Notes under the pieces: generated by a model
Seen by the model: only the letters and a program-made list of their open reading frames with translations
Database searches by the model: none
Told to the model about the DNA's origin: nothing
Translations under genes and position numbers: made by a program
Shown: positions 40,200-51,528 of the stretch, in pieces
Layout of the letters: the number at the start of each line of letters is the position of its first letter
Position numbering within the stretch: the stretch's first letter is position 1
Source of the DNA: Paracoccaceae bacterium
GTDB lineage: Bacteria > Pseudomonadota > Alphaproteobacteria > Rhodobacterales > Rhodobacteraceae
Direction: 5' to 3'
Assembly: GCA_020425125.1 (NCBI GenBank)
Contig: JAGQRV010000002.1
Coordinates: 44,967 to 108,966 of the forward strand
DNA length: 64,000 nt

Positions 40200-42371
40200 A
40201 TGACCGCCATCTTTGCTCTGGACTTGACGGACGCGTCTGCAGATTTGTTCTGCCTGAACGACGGCAGGTGGCGTCCGGCTGGATCGGTAGGGCTTCCCGA
40301 CGACAATTTCGGTGCGCGGCTTCTGGATCTGATGGCTTCCAGCGACGCCCCTCAACGCGCTCAGGTTGCGGTCGCCCTTCCTGCCGAGGAAGTCGTTCTG
40401 CTGCTGGAGCCTGCAGACCATGAAGACGCCGCAACCGCCGCGGAGCGCGCCTACGCGGCGCTGCGCCGTGACGGGCGGGTCGATCCCGAGGTCTGTCGGG
40501 TCGATTGGCGGCAGGACGAAACCGGTCTTTCGATTGCGGCCGCTCCCCTGGCCACATTGCGCGAGGCCGAGGCCTATCTGCGTGCACTCGGACTCGACCC
40601 CCTGGGCTGCGCGGCGCCGCACCGGCCCGAGGCCTTTCCTGACACCGCATGGTTCGGCCTGACCGATGCGCTGACCGAGCCCGACCGCCGGGCATCCCGG
40701 CCGGACTTTCTTCCCCTGCCCATGCCGAACGCGGACGCAGTGGCTCCAGAGGCAGCGGGGTCGTCTGTTGGCGCCGGCTCGGGCCGGACGGGCATCGTGA
40801 TCGTTCCCGACCTTCCGGAGAGACGGCAAGCCGGGCCGGAACTGACGGCACGCGCCCGTGCGCTTGCCAGCCGCGCAGCCGGATCACTTGCGCGGCGGGG
40901 CGATGACCGCGCCATCCCATCGCGTCAAGGAGCCGGAAGGATTGCAGCCGGCACTCCGGCCAGCGGATCATCGCGTCTTTCCTTACCGAGGAGCTGGGCC
41001 GGGCGCAGTGTTGTCCTGACGATTTGTCTGGCACTGGGGCTCGGCGCCGCGGCGCTCTGGCCAAAAGGAGAGCCGGATGCCGAGGTCGACGCGGATATCG
41101 TCGACATCGCCTCCGCCGATGCGGAACTCGACAGTGCAGCACCAGCAGACGGTGGCGATTCCTGGGCAGGCGACGATGCCGACGCCGCAGCGGCCGAGTG
41201 GGCCGATCTCGGAACCTCGGACACCGACAGCACCGACGCGACACAGGCCGATTCAGCGACCGGCGCCATGACCGAGTCCGATCTGGCCGCCGCTGTCTTC
41301 ACACCGTCGATGACACTGGCCGCCCCCGAAGTGCCGACCCTCCTGGCGGCACTGGCCTATCCTGGGCTGGATCCGGCCTTCCGGACCGATGCACTTGCAC
41401 TGTCCGACCGGGCGTCGCGGCCTGCCGGAGCGGCCCCTCCAACCGGGCTGACCGTGCCGGTCGCGCCCGGTGGCACGTTTGTCCTTGACGAGAACGGGCT
41501 GGTCCGGCCGCGCCCCGATGGCGCCCTGTCGCCGGAAGGCTACCGGATCTTTGCAGGCCATCCTCCCGCCCATGTCAGGCCGCGACCGGAGCATATCGAG
41601 ACCGCACCCCGCCTGATCGTGATCTTCGACCGCCGCACGCTGGCCGCCAACGATCCACTGCGCCGCGCAAACCCGCGCCAGCGCCCGGCTGGGCTTGGCG
41701 AACGGTATGAACGCGCACAGCTGGGCGGCAAGACCGCAACCGAACTGTCTGGACTGGCACCGCGCGCGCGGCCCGCCTCGGCGCAGGAACGCCCGGAGCC
41801 GTCGCCACCCTCCGCACTTGCCGTCGCCGAAGCGCCGCGGCCCAAGGTCCGCACCGAGGACGCGCTTGCCGCCTTCGCGGTTGCTCGCGTCACCGTGCCC
41901 GCCACCCTGTTCACCGCCGCGCCTGACGCGGCACCGGTCGCCGCTCCGCGCACAGTCAAGAGCATTGCCACGCCCAAGCGGATTCAGACCGCCGCCGTGG
42001 CACCCGCGAAGCCTGCCCCGGCGCCGAAGACCTCAGCTCCGGCCAAGACCGCTGCTCCGGCAAAAACCGCCGCAGCCCGGACGGCACCGGTCGCTCCGGC
42101 ACCGACCGGCGCATCCCAGAAAGCCAGCCCCAAACGCGTGCAGGACACGGCGACGTCCGACGGCATGATCAACCTGTCGCAGGTGAACCTTCTCGGCACC
42201 TATGGATCGAGCGCCGATGCCCGCGCGATCGTCCGTCTGCCCAATGGCCGCGTGGTCAATCTGGCGGTCGGCGACAGCTTCGACGGCGGCCGGGTCGCCT
42301 CGATCACCAGCGGACGGCTCTACTACGTGAAGCGCGGCCGGACGCTGAGCCTCGAGATGCCACGCGGCTGA
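40200..42371 (+). CDS. Single-pass protein with GspL/PilM-like N-terminus and PilP/GspC-like C-terminus
   Basis: 723 residues from the ATG at 40200; an ATG at 40125 has no ribosome site. Residues 1-130 (IFALDLTDASADLFCLNDGRW, VAVALPAEEVVLLLEP) resemble the strand pattern of an actin-like or GspL/PilM N-terminal domain. A single transmembrane segment lies near 262-285 (VVLTICLALGLGAAALW), followed by a long Ala/Pro/Asp-rich, likely disordered region with a KxxAPAKTAAPAKTA-like repeat stretch. The last 70 residues (VNLLGTYGSSADARAIVRLPNGRVVNLAVGDSFDGGRV) look like the PilP/GspC inner-membrane platform domain. The topology fits an inner-membrane link protein. I cannot name the system; no other secretion or pilus genes are nearby. 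Confidence 0.7.
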   Translation: MTAIFALDLTDASADLFCLNDGRWRPAGSVGLPDDNFGARLLDLMASSDAPQRAQVAVALPAEEVVLLLEPADHEDAATAAERAYAALRRDGRVDPEVCRVDWRQDETGLSIAAAPLATLREAEAYLRALGLDPLGCAAPHRPEAFPDTAWFGLTDALTEPDRRASRPDFLPLPMPNADAVAPEAAGSSVGAGSGRTGIVIVPDLPERRQAGPELTARARALASRAAGSLARRGDDRAIPSRQGAGRIAAGTPASGSSRLSLPRSWAGRSVVLTICLALGLGAAALWPKGEPDAEVDADIVDIASADAELDSAAPADGGDSWAGDDADAAAAEWADLGTSDTDSTDATQADSATGAMTESDLAAAVFTPSMTLAAPEVPTLLAALAYPGLDPAFRTDALALSDRASRPAGAAPPTGLTVPVAPGGTFVLDENGLVRPRPDGALSPEGYRIFAGHPPAHVRPRPEHIETAPRLIVIFDRRTLAANDPLRRANPRQRPAGLGERYERAQLGGKTATELSGLAPRARPASAQERPEPSPPSALAVAEAPRPKVRTEDALAAFAVARVTVPATLFTAAPDAAPVAAPRTVKSIATPKRIQTAAVAPAKPAPAPKTSAPAKTAAPAKTAAARTAPVAPAPTGASQKASPKRVQDTATSDGMINLSQVNLLGTYGSSADARAIVRLPNGRVVNLAVGDSFDGGRVASITSGRLYYVKRGRTLSLEMPRG

Positions 42372-42403
42372 GATCCGCGCAGGATTGCCCAAGCTTCGGG
42401 CGT

Positions 42404-42433
42404 CCGGACAGCGGAAGCGTTTCCGCAGTCCGG
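42404..42433. other. Imperfect stem-loop upstream of the antiporter gene
   Basis: Arms CCGGAC-A-GCGGAA and TTCCGC-A-GTCCGG form a 12-bp stem with one A-A mismatch and a GCGT loop. It lies 32 bases after the preceding stop and has no T-run; it may be a Rho-type 3' end or processing signal. Confidence 0.5.
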
Positions 42434-42530
42434 GCACTCCCGCAGGTCGCGGGCGAGACTTGTTCCCCGGCCCCGCCTTCGGCTAGGCACGGGCACGAAG
42501 GGGCGGCGCCACCCGCCGAATGGAGAGCGG

Positions 42531-44465
<1,935 letters not shown>

Positions 44466-44468
44466 CAC

Positions 44469-45488
44469 TCAGGCGCCGCTGACCCCCGCTTCGGCGAAGG
44501 TCGCCATCCCCGAGAGGCAGGCCACGGCACCCTTCAGAACGCCGATGGCCAGCACCCCGCCGCTGCCCTCGCCAAGCCGCATGTCCAGCGCCAGCAACGG
44601 GGTCTTGCCGAGTGCCGCCAGCAGCCGGCCGTGACCGGCCTCTGCCGAGACATGCCCCGCCCAGGCATGGTCGAGCGCGCCGGGACGCGCGGCATGCAGA
44701 ACCGCTGCTGCCGAGCTGCAGATGAAGCCGTCAAGCAGGACCGGGATGGACAGGTGCCGCGCCCGCAGGATCGCGCCGGTCATCGCCGCGATCTCGCGCC
44801 CGCCCAGCCGACGCAGTGCCTCGAACGGATCGCGGGCAGCCTCCGGATGGCGCGCCAGCCCAGCCGCCACGATGCCGGTCTTGGCCACAAGCGCAGCATC
44901 GTCCAGCCCCGTCCCGCGCCCCGTCCAATCGGCCGCCTCGCCGCCAAAGAGCGCCAGAGCGATCGCCGCGGCCGCGGTCGTGTTTCCGATCCCCATTTCG
45001 CCCACGACAAGCAGATCGGCATCGCGGTCGACCGCCTGCCATCCCGTTGCGATGGCCGCGCACAGCTCATCCTCGGTCATTGCGGGCGCCTCGGTGAAGT
45101 CCGCGGTCGGCCGATCGAGAGACAGCGCGTGAACGTCCAGACGGGCATCGAACGTACGCGCCAACTGGTTGATCGCGGCCCCGCCAGCTTGAAAATTCGC
45201 TACCATCTGCGCCGTCACCTCGGCCGGGAAGGCCGAGACTCCGCGCGCGGCCACACCGTGATTCCCGGCAAAGACCAGCGCCTGGGGATTGGTCACCTCG
45301 GGACGCGCCGTGCCGCGCCAGCCGGCATACCAGATCGCCAGATCCTCGAGCCGGCCGAGGGCGGCGGGCGGCTTGGTCAGCTGGGCGTTCCGATCCCGCG
45401 CGGCATCGAGCCCCGCGCGGTCAGGTTCGGGCAGACCGACCAGCGCGGCGCGCACCGCGTCAAGCGCGGGAAACGGGTGAACGGTCAT
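44469..45488 (-). CDS. cobT: Nicotinate-nucleotide--dimethylbenzimidazole phosphoribosyltransferase
   Basis: 339 residues from the ATG at 45488 (longer in-frame start at 45659 would cover cobS). It activates the lower ligand of cobalamin as alpha-ribazole phosphate. Motifs: [37 protein letters not shown] near residue 170, and the C-terminal [13 protein letters not shown] whose Glu corresponds to the catalytic residue known from Salmonella CobT. It is divergent from cobS across 73 bp, the usual pairing for the nucleotide-loop assembly steps. Confidence 0.95.
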   Translation of the reverse strand: MTVHPFPALDAVRAALVGLPEPDRAGLDAARDRNAQLTKPPAALGRLEDLAIWYAGWRGTARPEVTNPQALVFAGNHGVAARGVSAFPAEVTAQMVANFQAGGAAINQLARTFDARLDVHALSLDRPTADFTEAPAMTEDELCAAIATGWQAVDRDADLLVVGEMGIGNTTAAAAIALALFGGEAADWTGRGTGLDDAALVAKTGIVAAGLARHPEAARDPFEALRRLGGREIAAMTGAILRARHLSIPVLLDGFICSSAAAVLHAARPGALDHAWAGHVSAEAGHGRLLAALGKTPLLALDMRLGEGSGGVLAIGVLKGAVACLSGMATFAEAGVSGA

Positions 45489-45561
45489 CGGAGCCTCATT
45501 GCTGTCGTTGCCATCTTCGGGCGGCGACGCTACCGCAAGCCCAGCCGGAAGGAAACGTCCC

Positions 45562-46341
45562 ATGATCGAACGTCGGAAGCCCCTCGTGCCCTTGTTCGAC
45601 CTCGCGGCCGCGTTCGGACTTCTCACCCGCCTGCCGCTGCCCCGGGCAGTCACGGGCACGGGCGCCGGGCGCGGCGCTGCGACAGCATGGGCCTATCCCC
45701 TGGTCGGCGCAGCCGTCGGCGCGATCCAGGCCGGGGCCCTGACGGTGGCCGTGGCGGCAGGTCTCGGCGCCGGTCCGGCGGCAGCGCTGGCGCTGGCAAC
45801 CGGGGTTCTGGTCACCGGCGCGCTGCACGAAGACGGGCTCGCCGACACAGCCGACGGCCTCTGGGGCGGCTGGGACGCCGCACGGCGCCTGGAGATCATG
45901 AAGGACAGCCGTATCGGCAGCTACGGCGTTCTGGCATTGGTCCTGGCCGCCCTCCTGATCTGGTCGGCCCTTACCGCCATTGCCGCGTCCGGCGCGATCT
46001 GGGCACCGCTCATCGCGACAGGTGCCGCCTCCCGCGCAGCACTCCTTCTCCCCTTTCACCTGCTGCCTCTGGCGCGCCCGGACGGGCTCGCCGCACGCAC
46101 CGGACGGCCGGACCGCGCCACGCTGATCTGGGGATGGGCGGTTGCCACGGCGATCGCGATCGCCTGCCTCGGGGTTCATGGCCTCACGGTGCTGGCTGCG
46201 GCGGGACTATCCGGACTGGTGGTCGCCCAGATCGCACGCATGAAGATCGGCGGACAAACCGGCGATATTCTTGGAGCAACCCAGAAGGTTGCCGAGATCA
46301 TCGTACTCCTGTCGCTCGCGGCGACAGGAACGCCAGACTAG
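45562..46341 (+). CDS. cobS: Adenosylcobinamide-GDP ribazoletransferase (cobalamin synthase)
   Basis: 259 residues from the ATG at 45562, after GGAAGGAAACG. An integral membrane enzyme with about six hydrophobic segments that joins alpha-ribazole (phosphate) to adenosylcobinamide-GDP. Conserved marks are LTRLPLP at the N-terminus and the Mg-binding [15 protein letters not shown] with SRIGSYGV after it. Divergent from cobT; other cobalamin genes are not in the window. No cobalamin riboswitch fits in the 73-bp gap between them. Confidence 0.94.
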   Translation: MIERRKPLVPLFDLAAAFGLLTRLPLPRAVTGTGAGRGAATAWAYPLVGAAVGAIQAGALTVAVAAGLGAGPAAALALATGVLVTGALHEDGLADTADGLWGGWDAARRLEIMKDSRIGSYGVLALVLAALLIWSALTAIAASGAIWAPLIATGAASRAALLLPFHLLPLARPDGLAARTGRPDRATLIWGWAVATAIAIACLGVHGLTVLAAAGLSGLVVAQIARMKIGGQTGDILGATQKVAEIIVLLSLAATGTPD

Positions 46342-46350
46342 CCCGGCGGC

Positions 46351-46385
46351 GCAAAAGAAAAGGGCCGCGCCTTTCGGCACGGCCC
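46351..46385 (-). terminator. Rho-independent terminator of carD
   Basis: On the minus strand, stem GGGCCGTGCC / GGCGCGGCCC (one mismatch) with a GAAA loop is followed by TTTTCTTTT. It starts 20 bases after the carD stop. On the plus strand the hairpin has no T-run, so it would end cobS transcripts poorly. Confidence 0.85.
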
Positions 46386-46405
46386 GGAAACGGATTTCAA
46401 CCTTC

Positions 46406-46915
46406 TCAGGCGGCGCGGCCCAGCAGAACCTCACCCACCGTCTTCTGCGCCTTGTGCTCGTCACTGCCGCTGACCGCCGCAACCTCGCGGGTCAGACGCT
46501 CCAGCGCCGCTTCGTAGAGCTGACGTTCCGAATAGCTCTGCTCACGCTGATCGTCCGCACGGTGCAGGTCGCGCACGACCTCCGCGATTGCGATCAGGTC
46601 GCCGGAATTGATCTTCTGCTCGTATTCTTGGGCCCGGCGCGACCACATCGCCTTCTTGATCTTCGCCTTGCCGCGCAGGATGTCCATAGCCTGGGAAATC
46701 ACGTCGGGGCTCGACAGCGAGCGCATTCCGACATCCGCTGCCTTGCTGGTCGGCACCCGGAGCGTCATCTTGTCCTTCTCGAACGAGATCACGAACAATT
46801 CAAGCTTGATCCCTGCAATCTCCTGCTCCTCGATCGACACGATCTGACCGACTCCATGCGCCGGATAAACGACATAGTCATTGGCGCGGAACTCGGACGC
46901 TTTCGCTTGGCTCAT
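46406..46915 (-). CDS. carD: CarD family transcription factor
   Basis: 169 residues from the ATG at 46915, with GAGGAAGAAAGCC upstream. The N-terminal CarD/TRCF Tudor-like domain binds the RNA polymerase beta subunit (ANDYVVYPAHGVGQIVSIEEQEIAG is its hallmark); the helical C-terminal part (KKAMWSRRAQEYEQKINSG) contacts promoter DNA and stabilises open complexes. In alphaproteobacteria (CdnL-type) it is usually needed for normal rRNA and housekeeping transcription. The 238-bp upstream region holds a hairpin followed by T6 (46970-47010) that may act as an attenuator. Confidence 0.94.
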   Translation of the reverse strand: MSQAKASEFRANDYVVYPAHGVGQIVSIEEQEIAGIKLELFVISFEKDKMTLRVPTSKAADVGMRSLSSPDVISQAMDILRGKAKIKKAMWSRRAQEYEQKINSGDLIAIAEVVRDLHRADDQREQSYSERQLYEAALERLTREVAAVSGSDEHKAQKTVGEVLLGRAA

Positions 46916-46969
46916 GTGGCTTTCTTCCTCGGTTTCCGTTGCCACCCCACCCGGCCCCACAGCCGGACG

Positions 46970-47010
46970 ATAGGGGGCAAAAAAGAGACGTGCTCATGGC
47001 TTCCCATGAG
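46970..47010 (-). promoter_or_regulatory. Leader hairpin with T-run before carD
   Basis: On the minus strand a perfect stem CTCATGG / CCATGAG with a GAAG loop (46993-47010) is followed, 8 nt later, by TTTTTT. It lies about 60-95 bases before the carD ATG. It is a weak terminator shape, placed where premature termination could control carD, or where a read-through stop for fdxA would sit. Confidence 0.45.
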
Positions 47011-47153
47011 ACGCTCCCGGTTACGTATGCATCTTATGACGTCTGTATAACATAATTACACGCGCCGTGGAAGCTGATTGTCCGCTGCGTGCAATCCGCT
47101 GGACAATGCTATCCACAGGAATCTTGACCGAGCCGCACCGGATCCGGCCGCGC

Positions 47154-47492
47154 TCAGCCGCCCTCGCCCGGCGCTTCCGAAAAATACTTGGCGAGCTTGT
47201 CGGCCTCGCCGTCATGCTTCTCGGCGTCGGGCAGCGGGTCCTTCTTGGTGTAGATCACCGGCCAGAGTTCGCTGTATTTCCGATTGAACTCGACCCATTC
47301 TTCCATGTCGGGTTCGGTATCGGGCCGGATCGCATCGGCCGGGCATTCCGGCTCGCAAACGCCGCAGTCGATGCACTCGTCCGGATGGATCACCAGCGCA
47401 TTCTCGCCCTCATAGAAGCAGTCGACCGGGCAGACCTCGACGCAATCGGTGTACTTGCAGGCGATGCAGTTGTCGGTGACGACATAGGTCAT
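47154..47492 (-). CDS. fdxA: 7Fe-8S-type ferredoxin FdxA
   Basis: 112 residues starting [17 protein letters not shown]. Two cluster-binding regions are visible: [18 protein letters not shown] and, after an FYEG segment, [16 protein letters not shown]. The spacing and length match the FdxA ferredoxins with one 3Fe-4S and one 4Fe-4S cluster. It carries electrons in the cytoplasm; the partner is not shown by context. In Rhodobacterales fdxA regularly lies between the helicase/S4 pair and carD, as here. Confidence 0.94.
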   Translation of the reverse strand: MTYVVTDNCIACKYTDCVEVCPVDCFYEGENALVIHPDECIDCGVCEPECPADAIRPDTEPDMEEWVEFNRKYSELWPVIYTKKDPLPDAEKHDGEADKLAKYFSEAPGEGG

Positions 47493-47541
47493 GGTCGGGC
47501 CTCGAAGCGTTGACGGGCCTTACCTATTCCGCAGCGCAGGA

Positions 47542-47934
47542 TCATTCAAGCGGACCTTGCCGGGAAAGCCGGCCCTGGCGCCGCGCGTCGCGATCGGGAC
47601 GCCCCCGCAGGGGCTGAGGCGCGCCAGGCGACGGCTCGGACGGCGGCGTCAGATCGTCATAGAGCTGGCGGGCCTCTTCGGCTGGGCCGCGGCGGCTGCC
47701 GAGTGCCAGAACCCGGACGACGCGCACGTCCCTTTCCTGAACGAACGTGAGGGTGTCGCCGACACGGACCGTCTGCGACGGTTTTACCGCACGCTGCCCG
47801 TTGATCCGCAGATGCCCGGCCTCCACGATTGCGGCTGCGCGGCTGCGCGACTTGAAAAACCGGGCCTGCCACAGCCACTTGTCGGCCCGAAGTCCAGGTT
47901 TGGCCGTGTTCGCCCCGTCGTCAGGACTTGGCAC
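47542..47934 (-). CDS. S4-domain RNA-binding protein (Hsp15/HslR-like)
   Basis: 130 residues. The S4 domain spans roughly 16-75 (LRADKWLWQARFFKSRSRAAAIVEAGHLRINGQ), followed by a basic Pro/Arg-rich tail. HslR (Hsp15) binds stalled 50S subunits carrying peptidyl-tRNA, so a ribosome-quality role is likely but not proven here. It overlaps the end of the helicase gene by 14 bases, so the two are co-translated. The longer tail differs from E. coli HslR. Confidence 0.87.
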   Translation of the reverse strand: MPSPDDGANTAKPGLRADKWLWQARFFKSRSRAAAIVEAGHLRINGQRAVKPSQTVRVGDTLTFVQERDVRVVRVLALGSRRGPAEEARQLYDDLTPPSEPSPGAPQPLRGRPDRDARRQGRLSRQGPLE

Positions 47935-50848
47935 GCAGACCCATCAGCGCCGCAGCGAAGGGGTTGTCGGGATCGATTGGCTTCTCGTGCCGGGGCGGGC
48001 GGGCGGCGAAGGTCTTCGGACCTTCGTCGTGCACGGGCCGCTTGCCCTTGTGCTTCCCGGCCCCGGGCTTGCCGCCCTGCGATTTCCCCTGGGTCTTGCC
48101 CGAAAATTTGCCGCGGCGCTCGCCGTCCCGCTTCTGGCCCGCATCCGCACGCGGCGCGCGTCGGCGCGGCGCCCAGACGAAGGTATAGAAGACCTCCGTT
48201 TCAGCCGCCTCGTCCGATCCGGCTTCCGGCACATCGGACACTTCCGTCACGGCAACGTCCGTCCCGGCCTCGGCGACGCGATCCTCCGTCGGTGCTTCGG
48301 CTGCAAGAGCGGTCTCGGGCTCCATCGCCTCCGTCACGGAATCCTGTTCCGACGCCTCCGCGACGGCCTCCGACGGCCCGGCGACTGCGGATTCCGGCAC
48401 ATCAACCGAGTTGTCGTCAGTCGCGTCCCGCGTCTCGGCCGCAGCAACCGACTCTGCGGCGGCTATCGGACGGCGCTTGGCCCGTTCGCCCCGCTCCGCA
48501 CGATAGCCGAGACCCTGCATCAGATCGGCGAACTGCTCCAGAGTCATGCCGGTGATCGACAGCATGTCTGGCGTCGCCTCAAATCCGCTCCGGCTGTCCT
48601 TGGCGCGCAGCAAGTCGGCCAGCCGCTCCAGCATGTCGATGCGGATCGACCGTGCCCCCGCCGCACGATAGCCCGCCATCGCATCGTAGCCGTCCGGGAC
48701 GTCCTTCGCCGTGGGCACGGTCACCAGTCCCGGAGGCGGGCTTTCGGGAAACTCGTCCAGCCCCCGTGCCAGCGCCCACAGCACCAGACGCAGCCGGGTC
48801 GGCGCGGGTTTGAGCAGGAGCGGCATGAAGACAGTGAACTGTCCGAACCGGATACCGTGCTTGCGCAATGCGCCGCGGGCTTCCTGATCCAGCGCCTTCA
48901 CGTCCTGCGCCACGGCATCGCGCGGCAGCACGCCATTCGCTTCGACCAGACGGAACGCGAATCCGCGCGCCAGCCCGATCAGGGTCTCGTCGTTCCGCAA
49001 TGCGATCAGCGGCTCGAACAGCGTCGCGATCTTGCGGTCGATGAAATGCTGAAGGCGGCGCTCCACCTTCTGCGCGACCTCGCTGCCCGCCTCGTCGTCG
49101 ACGAAGGCCTGGACCTTCGGCGCCAGCACGTCTGCACCCGCGACGAGCTTGCCTACGGCCGTGTCGCCCCACATCAGGCCGCCCTGCTCTGTGAAGTCGA
49201 TCTCGGTGTCGGGCGAGTTGTAGAACCTGTCCGCCCGCAAGTGGAAATGCGGCGCGAGCGCCTGCAGGCTGGCCTGACGAAGGGTCCGGGCCTCGTCCGG
49301 ACTCGCGGCCTTGTCCTGGATGAACCGGAAGCCGTCGAGACGGCCGACAAACTGCCCCTCGACGCTGACTTCGCCCTTGTCGTTCACTTCAGCCACAAGG
49401 CTCTCCTTCTGCTTCAACCGGCGCAGCAGAACCGAGGTGCGCCGGTCAACAAATCGCTGGGTCAGTCCGGCGTGAAGCGCGTCCGACAGGCGGTCTTCTA
49501 CAGCCCGCGTGACTTCACGCCAATGGCTTTCATCGTCCAGCCAGCCCTGCCGCTGCGCCACGTAAGTCCAGGTGCGGATATACGCGAGTCGCTTGGACAG
49601 CGCGTCGATATCTCCGTCGGTCCGGTCGATCCGGCTTACCTGCCGCTCCATCCACTCGGCCGGGATGCGCCCGCCATCGTGGAGGAAGCCGAAGATCGCC
49701 TCCAGAAGCCCGGTATGCTCGCTCTGGCTGATGCCGCGGAAGTCGGGAATGCGGCAGACATCCCACAGAAGCCGCACATCCGCCGGCCTGCCGAGCCGGT
49801 CCCGGACGCTCGCCATCTCGACCAGCGCCTTCAGCGCCAGCAGATCGTCACTGTCGCGCGTCCGGGTCAGCCAGTCGTTGCCGGTCTGTGCCTCGAGCGA
49901 CCGGATCAGATGTCCGGCAGTCCCGAAATCGAGCTTGGCATTGCGCCATTGCAGCTTCTTTACCGGCGCAAAGCGGTTCTCGGTGATCGCCAGTGCGAGA
50001 TCGTCGGGAAGCGGACGCGCCTCGCCGGTCACGCCGAAAGTGCCGTCCTGGGTGTGGCGCCCGGCCCGGCCGGCGATTTGCGCCAGCTCGTTTGGCTGAA
50101 GATGGCGGATTCGGCGCCCGTCGAACTTCGACAGGCCCGAAAACGCCACATGCCGGATGTCGAGGTTCAGCCCCATTCCGATCGCATCGGTGGCAACCAG
50201 GTAGTCGACCTCTCCGTTCTGATACAGATCCACCTGCGCGTTGCGGGTTCGGGGGCTGAGTGCGCCCATGACCACCGCCGCACCGCCCTTCTGACGGCGC
50301 AGAAGCTCGGCGATGGCGTACACGCTTTCGACGGAGAAGCCGACAATGGCCGAACGCGGGGGCATCCGGCTCAGCTTCCTGGCGCCGAGGTAGGTCAGGT
50401 CGGACATCCGCTCGCGGTGCCGGAACAGCACGCCCGGCACCAGGGCCGCGATCGCACTGCGCATCGTGTCCGCGCCCAGAAACATTGTCTCGTGCGTGCC
50501 ACGGGCCCGCAAAAGGCGATCGGTGAAGACATGGCCCCGCTCGGGGTCGGCGCAAAGCTGAATTTCGTCCACGGCAAGAAAATCCGTGGCCATGCTGTCG
50601 GGCATCGCCTCGACGGTACAGACCCAGTATTTCGCGGTATCCGGAACGATGCGCTCCTCCCCGGTGACCAGAGCGACCACGCCAGGGCCGCGCGCCGCGC
50701 AAATCCGGTCGTAAACCTCGCGCGCCAGAAGGCGCAGCGGCAGGCCGATGATCCCGGTCCGATGCGCCAGCATCCGGTCGATCGCATAATGGGTCTTGCC
50801 GGTATTGGTGGGGCCCAGAACCGCTTCGATGCGCCCGTCTCCAGGCAT
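47921..50848 (-). CDS. SUV3-like DEAD/DEAH-box RNA helicase
   Basis: 975 residues. Motif I is GPTNTGKTHYAI (the SUV3 type), motif II DEIQ, and motif VI QIAGRAGRHTQDGTFG; the C-terminal third has a SUV3-like accessory domain. Residues after about 790 are Ala/Glu-rich, then Lys/Arg/Gly-rich (KRDGERRGKFSGKTQGK), a low-complexity RNA-binding-like tail typical of the alphaproteobacterial family. SUV3 is the mitochondrial degradosome helicase; the bacterial homologues are likely ATP-dependent RNA or DNA unwinding enzymes of unproven role. First gene of the helicase-S4 pair. Confidence 0.9.
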   Translation of the reverse strand: MPGDGRIEAVLGPTNTGKTHYAIDRMLAHRTGIIGLPLRLLAREVYDRICAARGPGVVALVTGEERIVPDTAKYWVCTVEAMPDSMATDFLAVDEIQLCADPERGHVFTDRLLRARGTHETMFLGADTMRSAIAALVPGVLFRHRERMSDLTYLGARKLSRMPPRSAIVGFSVESVYAIAELLRRQKGGAAVVMGALSPRTRNAQVDLYQNGEVDYLVATDAIGMGLNLDIRHVAFSGLSKFDGRRIRHLQPNELAQIAGRAGRHTQDGTFGVTGEARPLPDDLALAITENRFAPVKKLQWRNAKLDFGTAGHLIRSLEAQTGNDWLTRTRDSDDLLALKALVEMASVRDRLGRPADVRLLWDVCRIPDFRGISQSEHTGLLEAIFGFLHDGGRIPAEWMERQVSRIDRTDGDIDALSKRLAYIRTWTYVAQRQGWLDDESHWREVTRAVEDRLSDALHAGLTQRFVDRRTSVLLRRLKQKESLVAEVNDKGEVSVEGQFVGRLDGFRFIQDKAASPDEARTLRQASLQALAPHFHLRADRFYNSPDTEIDFTEQGGLMWGDTAVGKLVAGADVLAPKVQAFVDDEAGSEVAQKVERRLQHFIDRKIATLFEPLIALRNDETLIGLARGFAFRLVEANGVLPRDAVAQDVKALDQEARGALRKHGIRFGQFTVFMPLLLKPAPTRLRLVLWALARGLDEFPESPPPGLVTVPTAKDVPDGYDAMAGYRAAGARSIRIDMLERLADLLRAKDSRSGFEATPDMLSITGMTLEQFADLMQGLGYRAERGERAKRRPIAAAESVAAAETRDATDDNSVDVPESAVAGPSEAVAEASEQDSVTEAMEPETALAAEAPTEDRVAEAGTDVAVTEVSDVPEAGSDEAAETEVFYTFVWAPRRRAPRADAGQKRDGERRGKFSGKTQGKSQGGKPGAGKHKGKRPVHDEGPKTFAARPPRHEKPIDPDNPFAAALMGLRAKS

Positions 50849-50901
50849 GGCTCCCCCTGACTTCTTCCGCCCGGGCTGCCCCGCGCGGCACGCACGCGCA
50901 C

Positions 50902-51462
50902 TCAGAGCGCGGTATCGCCCAGTTCACGCTCCAGCCGCTCGATGGCCTCTATAACGTCGGGCCGGTGCGGATGTATAGCCGCGACTGCACGATAGGTGCT
51001 GAGCGCCTCGGTGGGATGACCCAGATCCTCGAGGATCAAGCCCAGACCGGTCATCGCCCCGAAATGCCGCGGATTGAGCGCGAGCGTGGTGCGGATGTCG
51101 TCCAGTGCCGGCCCGTAGAGATTAAGCTGATAATAGGCCGTGGCGCGCCCGTTATAGCCCTCGGCGAAATCCGGATAATGGTCGATCAGCGCCGAGAAGT
51201 GCTCCACCGCCACGCTCGGGTCGCCCGCGTTCAGCGCCTTCCTGCCCCGTTCCAGCAGCAAATCGGCGGATGCCGAGCCGGATTTCGACCATTCCTGCCA
51301 GATCTCCTGTTCCACCTCCTGCCAGTTTGCCAACGAGGGCTCGCGAAGCTTGTCGAAAAGCTGGTCAAGGTCGTCCGCCTGCGCCCACACACTTCCGGAA
51401 ATCCATACTCCAGACAGAACAGCCGCGACGGCAAGTTTGAATCGGCGGTACCCTCTTTGCAT
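50902..51462 (-). CDS. Exported TPR-repeat protein
   Basis: 186 residues from the ATG at 51462. A signal peptide (RFKLAVAAVLSGVWISGSVWAQA) is followed by three tetratricopeptide repeats (LLLERGRKALNAGDPSVAVEHFSALIDHYPDF, AEGYNGRATAYYQLNLYGPALDDI and FGAMTGLGLILEDLGHPTEALSTY regions). TPR proteins are protein-protein scaffolds; this one acts in the periplasm. It is divergent from the SCP2-domain gene, sharing a 66-bp promoter region. Confidence 0.85.
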   Translation of the reverse strand: MQRGYRRFKLAVAAVLSGVWISGSVWAQADDLDQLFDKLREPSLANWQEVEQEIWQEWSKSGSASADLLLERGRKALNAGDPSVAVEHFSALIDHYPDFAEGYNGRATAYYQLNLYGPALDDIRTTLALNPRHFGAMTGLGLILEDLGHPTEALSTYRAVAAIHPHRPDVIEAIERLERELGDTAL

Positions 51463-51528
51463 ATGGCCGAAGATAGCCGATTTCGGAGCGGCGGCGAGAC
51501 CCGCCGTGCCCGAAAGAAGGAGAAAACC

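Noticed and set aside
47747..50860. 1037-codon plus-strand open frame
   Set aside because: Antisense shadow of the SUV3-like helicase and S4 genes, whose helicase motifs are unmistakable on the minus strand.
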